From NCBI GenBank assembly GCA_023381535.1, contig JAMCSN010000379.1, positions 1-5,524 of the forward strand: a stretch of DNA of 5,524 nt. Direction: 5' to 3'. Below, piece by piece: positions 1 to 4,320 of the stretch (within the stretch, counting starts at the first letter, position 1; each line of letters opens with the position of its first letter). The translations under genes and the position numbers were made by a program. The notes under the pieces were generated by a model, which was not told the DNA's origin, made no database searches, and saw only the letters and a list, made by a program, of their open reading frames with translations. Source of the DNA: Bacteroidota bacterium. Its GTDB lineage: Bacteria; Bacteroidota; Ignavibacteria; Ignavibacteriales; Melioribacteraceae.

Positions 1-716
1 TGAATAAATTTTTGAATTACCGGATCTTTGCTTTCCAAAACTTGCTGCGGTGTTCCGGTAAAATATATTTTACCCTCATGCATCATTGCAATTTTATCCG
101 CAGTATTTTTCACGCTGAACATATCGTGCGTTACGATGATCGATGTTACGTTTAACTTTTCATTGAGAGATTTGATCAGTTCATCTATAGCATCGGACAT
201 CACAGGGTCGAGTCCGGTTGTCGGTTCATCATACAAAATATAGTCCGGATTAGTTACCAATGCGCGGGCAAGTCCAACGCGCTTTTTCATTCCGCCGGAA
301 AGTTCTGCTGGCTTCAATTCTTGTGTCCCGGGTAAATCGACCAGCTCAAGTTTTTCAGCAACTATTTTCTGAATTTCGCTTTTGGAATAACCTAAATTGT
401 TTTCAACCAGCGGAAGCGAAACGTTTTCTTCCACAGTCATGGAATCAAAAAGTGCGGCTCCTTGAAAAAGAAAACCGAATCTCCGCCGGACATCATACAA
501 TTCATTCCGTTCAAGTTCGTTAACAATCTTCCCCTCAAATTTTATATAGCCTTCGTCGGGATGAAGCAGCCCAACAATATGTTTCAGCAAGACGCTTTTG
601 CCGCATCCGCTTCTTCCTATAACCGCAAGCGACTCGCCTTCTTTGATCGTTAAGTTTACGCCGCGAAGGACATGGTTGGCATCAAAACTTTTGTGAACAT
701 CAACAACTTCTATCAT
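1..716 (-). CDS. mlaF: MlaF-type ABC transporter ATP-binding protein (C-terminus beyond window)
   Basis: ATPase subunit of an ABC importer-like complex of the Mla/Ttg2 class, which in Gram-negative bacteria moves phospholipids between the membranes with an MlaE permease and an MCE substrate-binding protein. The 238 visible residues carry all nucleotide-binding motifs: Walker A GRSGCGKS (34-41), Q-loop Gln85 inside FLFQGAALFDSMTV (82-95, very like the MlaF pattern LFQSGALF), ABC signature LSGGMKKR (139-146), Walker B YILYDEP (159-165, Asp163 and Glu164), D-loop GLDP (168-171) and switch His197. The ending DPVIQKFI resembles the DPRVRQFL near the end of E. coli MlaF, so only a short tail is probably missing. 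The ATG at 716-714 is well supported because an in-frame TGA lies 9 bases upstream. The partner permease is not in view; it could lie beyond position 1. The family call is confident; the lipid substrate is inferred from the family only. Confidence 0.88.
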   Translation of the reverse strand, partial: MIEVVDVHKSFDANHVLRGVNLTIKEGESLAVIGRSGCGKSVLLKHIVGLLHPDEGYIKFEGKIVNELERNELYDVRRRFGFLFQGAALFDSMTVEENVSLPLVENNLGYSKSEIQKIVAEKLELVDLPGTQELKPAELSGGMKKRVGLARALVTNPDYILYDEPTTGLDPVMSDAIDELIKSLNEKLNVTSIIVTHDMFSVKNTADKIAMMHEGKIYFTGTPQQVLESKDPVIQKFI

Positions 717-818
717 ATTCAGTCACAATGATTTTCTCTTTGGAAAATATATGAAAGAAATTGATGTTATTCGACCCGCTCTAGAAGAGTTCTTTCGGAG
801 GTATTTGTTTTTAAAATA

Positions 819-848
819 AAAAAGGATGCCTCTGAGTGCATCCTTTTT
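819..848. terminator. Bidirectional intrinsic terminator
   Basis: A perfect 11-bp stem, AAAAAGGATGC (819-829) with GCATCCTTTTT (838-848), closes an 8-base loop. On the minus strand the GC-containing stem runs into six T and a further T-rich stretch, which would end transcription of the cytochrome gene whose stop lies 18 bases before it. On the plus strand it also ends in five T followed by GTTT, but no plus-strand gene is seen reading into it. It separates the cytochrome from the downstream ABC ATPase gene, which therefore probably has its own promoter in 717-818. Confidence 0.9.
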
Positions 849-866
849 GTTTGATTCAAATTATGA

Positions 867-2378
867 TTACGGATTCAAACCAGTATGACACTCAACGCAT
901 TTCATTTCTTTCCAGCTGTCCTGGGTATCTTTGTCCGGGTGTTTGAATTCAAGATATGAATTAACCGGTGCATACTCCATCTTGTCTGGAGGACCTTGAG
1001 CGTTTATGTAGTGACACAAGTTGCAGTCTTTCTTGATCACCCTTCCCTTATCGGTTGAATGAGAATCGTTGTGGCAGCGGAAACAACCGATGAATTCCAT
1101 GTGTCCGATGTTGTTCGGATAAACGTCCCATTTTACTTTCATTTCCGGGAAAATATTTTTCTTGAATTCTTCCTGGATTCCGCTGATTGCCTGGCTAACC
1201 AAATTTCTTTTGTTCGCGTAAATATCTGGATAGTTTGTTTTGTAGAACGAATTTATTTTATCCGAGATGATCATCATTGCCGAGTCGGTCGTTCCAAAAT
1301 TCTGACTCAAGATATCGAGAGCGGTTGCTTTAATCTTAGGAAGGGCTTGCGGAATCTTTCCGGCAGCCAATGCATTGTTCAAGAAAAACGTTGGCGGTTT
1401 GTAATTGTGCGAAGGTCTGTTATGGCAATCCATACAGTCCATCACTCTAGTTTCCATTGTGTCCAAAGCTTTCTGATCGGCTTTATCATTCTGATCCTGA
1501 TAAACGAAAACTTCGCCGGTTTTCAAATTAGTGTATCTTACCCAAGGAATTGTCTCGCGTTTCTTGTCCGAAGACTTGTATTCAATCTTAACATTCGGAT
1601 TAATGTGCCAGTGAATTCCTTCCTGCAAACCAAGCGCGCTTACATCGGAGCCGATTTTCATAGTCAACACAATATTCCACTCGGTATTGTTTTCGTCCGG
1701 CAAAAAATGTCTTTCTGTTCTAAGTTTTCTGTCGTAAAATTTCTGCGGCCAATGGCATTGCTCGCATGTCTCGCGTGCAGGGCGCAAATTTGTAATCGGC
1801 GTTTCAATTGGTCTAGGAACTGTGCCCAGCGTAACCGCATAAACTTGATATAATCCTGAGAGTTTCGATCTAACATACCAGTTAGCGCCGGAACCGACAT
1901 GACATTCTACGCATGCTACTCTTGCATGAGGCGAGTTTTGATACGCCGTGTATTCAGGAATCATAACATTGTGACACAACTTTCCGCAGAACTCAACGGA
2001 CTCAGTATAATGGAATGCTTCGTAACTGCCAACACCTGTGAGAAATAAAAAGATTGTTGTGCCTACCGCAAAAATGAAAAACGCGTTTCTATGACGGATG
2101 TCATTTAAATTTATTTGCGGCCATTCGGTTGGCGGAAGTACATGTTGTCTTTTATCTTTTCTGACTTTCAAAAACATTCCAACCGGGATTAAAACTAATC
2201 CAAGAACTAAAAATGCCGGAAGAATTATGAAAACAATTAATCCTAAGTAAGAACCTTTATCGGGTTGAAAAAGTGTGATCACAAAGAGGAAGATTATCAT
2301 GAAAAGACTTATTAATGAGAGCGTTGCGCCGACAAGCGAAGTCCAGTTTTGAGTTGAATGAGGTAGTTTTAGTTTCAT
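867..2378 (-). CDS. Membrane-anchored heptahaem cytochrome c, NapC/NirT type
   Basis: A 503-residue quinol-oxidising or electron-relay cytochrome. The N-terminus has three hydrophobic helices (about 15-37, 45-70, 99-118), and the rest would sit outside the cytoplasmic membrane. Seven covalent haem motifs are visible: CGKLCH (131-136, a CX3CH form followed by NVM), CVECH (156), CEQCH (205), CMDCH (315), CFRCH (432), CNLCH (452) and CVECH (494). The segment after the first two (PEYTAYQNSPHARVACVECH) is typical of NapC/NrfH/NirT-like proteins, which pass electrons from menaquinol to periplasmic reductases. Classical NapC/NrfH proteins have one helix, four haems and about 200 residues, so this is a longer relative with extra helices and three extra haems. 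The start is supported by AAAAGG about 7 bases upstream. The terminator at 819-848 follows the stop. Another multihaem cytochrome lies upstream in the same direction but is now separated by about 1.9 kb. The terminal reductase it serves cannot be told from this window. Confidence 0.9.
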   Translation of the reverse strand: MKLKLPHSTQNWTSLVGATLSLISLFMIIFLFVITLFQPDKGSYLGLIVFIILPAFLVLGLVLIPVGMFLKVRKDKRQHVLPPTEWPQINLNDIRHRNAFFIFAVGTTIFLFLTGVGSYEAFHYTESVEFCGKLCHNVMIPEYTAYQNSPHARVACVECHVGSGANWYVRSKLSGLYQVYAVTLGTVPRPIETPITNLRPARETCEQCHWPQKFYDRKLRTERHFLPDENNTEWNIVLTMKIGSDVSALGLQEGIHWHINPNVKIEYKSSDKKRETIPWVRYTNLKTGEVFVYQDQNDKADQKALDTMETRVMDCMDCHNRPSHNYKPPTFFLNNALAAGKIPQALPKIKATALDILSQNFGTTDSAMMIISDKINSFYKTNYPDIYANKRNLVSQAISGIQEEFKKNIFPEMKVKWDVYPNNIGHMEFIGCFRCHNDSHSTDKGRVIKKDCNLCHYINAQGPPDKMEYAPVNSYLEFKHPDKDTQDSWKEMKCVECHTGLNP

Positions 2379-2440
2379 TTGTAACCTTTTAATAGAACAT
2401 AATGATTATTTGAATTTGAACCAGCTATAAGAGTCTTTTT

Positions 2441-2543
2441 TAACGTGGCAAAGTTACTGAGAGCGAGTTTAAAATCCAAAACTCGCCCCGTAGAAATGAT
2501 TTAATGCGAAATTTGTTCCATAAAATATTTTTTGTCGACGTTA
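2441..2543. repeat. Palindromic attC-like element, copy 1
   Basis: A 103-bp element bounded by arms that fold together. TAACGTGGCAAA (2441-2452) pairs with TTTGTCGACGTTA (2531-2543), giving 12 pairs (one G-U) interrupted by a single unpaired G at 2537. Inside is a second perfect hairpin, GCGAGTTT (2463-2470) with AAACTCGC (2479-2486). A core CCGTAGAAATGATTTAATGC (2488-2507) closely matches one in the second element at 3661-3680. Terminal TAAC/GTTA boxes, a length near 100 bp, conserved outer arms with an extrahelical base and a variable centre are the architecture of integron attC sites. No integrase is visible, so a bidirectional terminator or another mobile palindrome remains possible. The right arm overlaps the stop codon of a small minus-strand reading frame. 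Confidence 0.5.
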
Positions 2544-2612
2544 TTTATTTACTTTCTTCTCTTTAATGGGAGGATAATAATAATCGCGAATGTCAATCTT
2601 TAGGCTGTAATT
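2541..2612 (-). pseudogene. Possible 3'-end remnant of a minus-strand gene
   Basis: A short open frame on the minus strand reads NYSLKIDIRDYYYPPIKEKK then VNK and TAA; an in-frame TAG just upstream (2615-2613) limits it to 23 codons. The charged lysine-rich tail IKEKKVNK resembles the tails of the two cytochrome copies to the right (IKEKEKNKV and IKDKEKRKQA), and its stop codon sits at the right arm of the palindromic element in exactly the way the other remnant's does. I cannot assign a family, and 23 codons can arise by chance in AT-rich DNA. The parallel arrangement is the main reason for listing it. Confidence 0.25.
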
Positions 2613-2682
2613 CTATTTGCAGAATTAGAGAGAAGAGACCTCTTTGTTCTGCAAAAAAACAAAAAGAATAAAAACGCAATAC

Positions 2683-2705
2683 AGGGTTTTTGCCAACGTT
2701 AGGCA
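2683..2705 (+). repeat. Lone attC-like right arm (GTTAGGC) ahead of the peptide gene
   Basis: The stretch ends in TTTTTGCCAACGTTAGGCA. GTTAGGC (2698-2704) fits the attC/attI core consensus GTTRRRY exactly, and TTTGCC-ACGTT echoes the outer arm of the palindromic element at 2441-2543. No matching left arm is found just upstream. The only good complement is TAACGTGGCAAA at 2441-2452, about 250 bp away, longer than usual attC sites. The following gene starts 51 bp downstream, a normal distance from a cassette boundary to a start codon. I read this as a decayed or rearranged cassette boundary, with low to moderate confidence. Confidence 0.35.
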
Positions 2706-2745
2706 TAATTGTTTTGCTTGCAGTTAAAATCACAAAATAACCATT

Positions 2746-2750
2746 GAGGA
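2746..2750 (+). promoter_or_regulatory. Ribosome binding site fixing the start of the peptide gene
   Basis: GAGGA lies five bases before ATG at 2756-2758, which is followed at once by a second ATG. This favours the ATG pair over the in-frame TTG at 2744 as the start. Confidence 0.6.
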
Positions 2751-2755
2751 AAAAC

Positions 2756-2982
2756 ATGATGAACTCAAGACCAAGACCACGTCCGTTAGACGGTATTTTG
2801 TATTTCAATGAACCATCGAATCCAACTTCAGATGACCAAAAGGAACTGATAATAAACAAGGTCTACAATTTAACTCGTTACCAATTGTTGGCTGGAATGA
2901 TCAGAACGATGCTTTGCAATGTAAGAATCATTGTGTGAGGGATTGTAGCTGCGTTTATCACTGCTCTTGGATAGTCGCTTAA
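2756..2982 (+). pseudogene. Cys-rich RiPP precursor-like peptide, frameshifted
   Basis: Read straight, the frame from ATG 2756 gives a 60-residue protein ending at 2938. Its second half is unremarkable. The -1 frame, however, is open from 2836 to a TAA at 2980-2982 and encodes a strikingly structured end: GWNDQNDALQ followed by five cysteines spaced CX3CX3CXCX3C and then SWIVA. Adding one A to the AAAA run at 2838-2841 joins the two into a 75-residue peptide with Cys at 56, 60, 64, 66 and 70 and a Pro/Arg-rich start (NSRPRPRPLDG). A short leader plus Cys-dense C-terminal core, placed 27 bases before a radical SAM gene of the peptide-maturase type, is how precursors of sactipeptide- or ranthipeptide-like products are arranged. 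I do not recognise the exact family. The lost base could be a real mutation, fitting the broken maturase next door, or a homopolymer sequencing error. Programmed frameshifting is less likely. Confidence 0.55.
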
Positions 2983-3009
2983 TAGTTAGTGCTAATTCAG
3001 AGGTCGGTT

Positions 3010-3465
3010 ATGTTAAGCAAAACTTGGTGGGCAGATTTATATCTAATTCCATCCGATGAGGATGAAAAGTTTATTTTGTACAGTCCATCTAAGTATGCGG
3101 TAGCTCTGGTAACACCAGATAACGCATCCAAGCTTGCAACTGTTATTCAAGGGGCGGTTGTTGACAATGCGTCGGAGAAGGATCCAGCATCAAGCGTCAT
3201 TAGCCGATTAAGAGACTTGGGTTTCTTGGACCCAACACTTCCCAACAAGGCTCCAGCATTCTCCTCTTTTACTGATTGTCGAGCCACCGCCGTTGGACAT
3301 GGTTCCATTAAACATTTCTCACCACACGAAGTAACCTTGGATATAACACGTAAATGCAACATGCGATGTGTTTATTGCTACTCCAATGGTGGTGAGTCAG
3401 CGGTCTCTATGCAACCTGACTGTGGACGTGCTGCTATTAATCATTGTAACTCTCCTTTTGAATGA
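3010..3465 (+). pseudogene. Radical SAM peptide maturase, N-terminal fragment
   Basis: A 151-residue fragment of a radical SAM enzyme of the SPASM/peptide-maturase type. Residues 1-75 form the small N-terminal domain usual in these enzymes (MLSKTWWADLYLIP, YSPSKYAVALV, then SRLRDLGFLD), likely to bind the precursor's leader. After a linker the barrel begins with VTLDITRKCNMRCVYCYSN, where Cys116, Cys120 and Cys123 form the CX3CX2C motif that holds the 4Fe-4S cluster for splitting S-adenosylmethionine. The frame then stops at 3463-3465, only 28 residues past the cluster, while family members usually have about 350-500 residues. Most of the barrel and the C-terminal auxiliary-cluster domain are missing, so it cannot be a working enzyme. 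ATG 3010 is preferred over an in-frame GTG at 2989 because CAGAGGT lies 5-11 bases before it and because 2989 would leave only six bases after the peptide's restored stop. Confidence 0.75.
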
Positions 3466-3472
3466 CATTGTT

Positions 3473-3621
3473 CGGGGACGAATGGAAAGTCCTGAACACA
3501 ACAAGCAGTAAACCAGAATGCAGTCCAGCAAATAGCCAATATGTTCAACGACCTTGGTAAACGTGAGGGAAAACAACTACACTTAACAAGTGGCAAAAAG
3601 ACACTCGATTATTATATATGA
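3473..3621 (+). pseudogene. Frameshifted coding remnant, possibly the maturase C-terminus
   Basis: After the maturase fragment stops, coding-like translation continues in pieces. One frame reads RGRMESPEHNKQ up to TAA at 3509-3511. The -1 frame, which is also the maturase frame, then reads AVNQNAVQQIANMFNDLGKR and onward through EGKQLHLTSGKKTLDYYI to a TGA at 3619-3621. Joined by one restored base, the pieces make about 50 residues that look like the helical tail of a real protein. The simplest explanation is that the middle of the maturase gene was deleted and its tail was later frameshifted, but I cannot match this tail to a family. The last codons overlap the left arm of the palindromic element starting at 3584. 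Confidence 0.4.
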
Positions 3622-3713
3622 TTGAGTTCGCATCTTCCCGATTGCCGCACGCCATGGCTTCCGTACAAATATTTATATGCTGCAATGGGAAGACTTTTTT
3701 GCGGTTGACGTTA
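3584..3713. repeat. Palindromic attC-like element, copy 2
   Basis: A 130-bp element with the same plan as the one at 2441-2543 and in the same orientation. TAAC (3584-3587) pairs with GTTA (3710-3713), and GCAAAAA (3593-3599) pairs with TTTTTGC (3696-3702). The left arms of the two copies differ only by two inserted bases (TTAACGTGGCAAA versus TTAACAAGTGGCAAA). An inner stem, CTTCCC-G-ATTGC (3634-3645) with GCAATGGGAAG (3682-3692), has 11 pairs and one bulged G. The core CCGTACAAATATTTATATGC (3661-3680) matches the first element's core except for one substitution and two one-base gaps. CTCGATT/GATTGAG (3604-3626) can form a side hairpin in the asymmetric left half. The right arm ends exactly at the stop codon of the minus-strand cytochrome remnant. 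An attC-like recombination site is the best reading, but there is no integrase in view. Confidence 0.5.
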
Positions 3714-3818
3714 TACTTTATTTTTCTCCTTCTCCTTAATCTTAAAATACAACGCAACCACAATCACCAAAAATGCAAGCGTTGCAGCGGCAAAGCAGTT
3801 TCTGCGTGTTTAGTAATC
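3711..3818 (-). pseudogene. 3'-end remnant of a paralogous multihaem cytochrome gene
   Basis: The minus strand reads DY, a TAA stop, then TRRNCFAAATLAFLVIVVAL and YFKIKEKEKNKV to a TAA at 3713-3711. This matches the end of the intact cytochrome at 4321 onward, EYYTRRNGFAAATLAFLVIV and IALYLKIKDKEKRKQA, almost residue for residue through the membrane anchor. The DNA is only about 80% identical, with most changes in silent positions, so the copy diverged as a working gene before it broke. The second tyrosine of the YYTRR motif is now a stop codon, and upstream the match fades with a one-base indel near 3820-3828. None of the haem-binding part remains; hicBA lies where the rest of the gene should be. 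Confidence 0.85.
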
Positions 3819-3867
3819 ACGTAATTAAAATTTTTATTATATTTCTAAAAAAGAATGGAGAAGAGAG

Positions 3868-4080
3868 ATGACTGTCAAAACGCTCACCGCTATATTTCAC
3901 CGCGAGGAAGATATGTATGTTGCCCAATGTCCGGAGATTGGCACCGTTAGTCAAGGAGTAACAATTGAAGATGCGTTAGCTAACCTTAAAGAAGCAACAG
4001 AATTGTATCTTGAAGAATTTCCCATTAAAGATATTGAACGGCCAATGCTAACAACGTTTGAAGTGGCGGTAAATGCCTAA
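3868..4080 (+). CDS. hicB: HicB-family antitoxin
   Basis: A 70-residue antitoxin of a type II toxin-antitoxin pair. It binds and blocks the HicA RNase and, in many systems, represses its own operon. The sequence has the HicB partial RNase H-like fold pattern: a first strand LTAIFHREEDMYVAQCPEIG, then VSQGVTIEDALANLKEATEL with the conserved turn and helix, ending in LEEF. There is no C-terminal helix-turn-helix or ribbon-helix-helix extension as in longer HicB proteins, so DNA binding by this one is uncertain. GGAG (3857-3860) lies seven bases before the ATG. Its end overlaps the start of hicA by eight bases, so the two are co-translated with the antitoxin first. It starts 49 bases from the cytochrome remnant; the AT-rich gap probably holds the promoter, but I see no clear operator. 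Confidence 0.88.
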   Translation: MTVKTLTAIFHREEDMYVAQCPEIGTVSQGVTIEDALANLKEATELYLEEFPIKDIERPMLTTFEVAVNA

Positions 4081-4300
4081 GCTAAAAAAAATCTCCGGCG
4101 AAGAAGCCATTCGTGCACTAGAACAATTCGGTTTTATCCGAACACGCCAGCGCGGGAGTCATGTTATACTAAAAAAACAAACCACTTTGGGATACATTGG
4201 TTGTGTCGTTCCACTACACAAGGAACTAAAAATCGGAACTCTTTTGGGAATTCTTAAACAGGCAAAGATTGATCCGGAAGATTTCTCCAAATTACTCTGA
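4073..4300 (+). CDS. hicA: HicA-family mRNA interferase toxin
   Basis: A 75-residue toxin of the HicA family, a small double-stranded-RNA-binding-like fold that cleaves mRNA and stops growth when its antitoxin is lost. The pattern is complete: KKISGEEAIRALEQFGFIRT, then RQRGSHVILKK with the catalytic histidine at residue 30 in the GSH motif, then VVPLHKELKIGTLLGILKQA and a C-terminal helix IDPEDFSKLL. Length is usual for the family, and no key residue is missing, so it is probably active. The start ATG overlaps the last codons of hicB. The stop lies 20 bases from the end of the convergent cytochrome gene, with no strong terminator between them. Confidence 0.9.
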   Translation: MPKLKKISGEEAIRALEQFGFIRTRQRGSHVILKKQTTLGYIGCVVPLHKELKIGTLLGILKQAKIDPEDFSKLL

Positions 4301-4320
4301 CCAAATTATTTATTAGTCAC

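Noticed and set aside
1059..1853. A 264-residue open frame on the plus strand.
   Set aside because: It lies entirely antisense to the heptahaem cytochrome, has no domain pattern of its own and exists because of codon bias in the true gene.
2608..2627. Six-base inverted repeat TAATTC/GAATTA.
   Set aside because: It is too short and AT-rich to distinguish from chance, and nothing functional lines up with it.
2706..2745. A promoter for the peptide gene in this AT-rich stretch.
   Set aside because: TTGCTT and AAATAAC-like hexamers exist, but spacing and match are no better than expected in such AT-rich DNA.
2830..2850. Programmed -1 ribosomal frameshifting in the peptide gene.
   Set aside because: The C CAA AAG sequence is not a standard slippery heptamer and no stimulating hairpin is obvious. 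A lost base in the A-run is simpler, given the broken maturase beside it.
2593..2859. An 88-residue minus-strand frame ending QIELQPKD.
   Set aside because: It runs antisense through the peptide gene start, its ribosome binding site and the GTTAGGC arm, has no clear ribosome binding site and shows no recognisable domain.
2441..3713. The two palindromes as plain rho-independent terminators.
   Set aside because: Neither stem runs directly into a proper T-tract on either strand, and the shared inner core is not explained by termination. A terminator role is not fully excluded.
4298..4319. Weak hairpin TGAC-C-AAAT / ATTA-GTCA between hicA and the cytochrome gene.
   Set aside because: The stem is short and AT-rich with a mismatch and no T-run, so it is not a convincing terminator.
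2700..4320. An insertion sequence carrying the middle genes.
   Set aside because: No transposase fragment, no matching terminal inverted repeats at the segment ends and no short target duplication could be found by eye.
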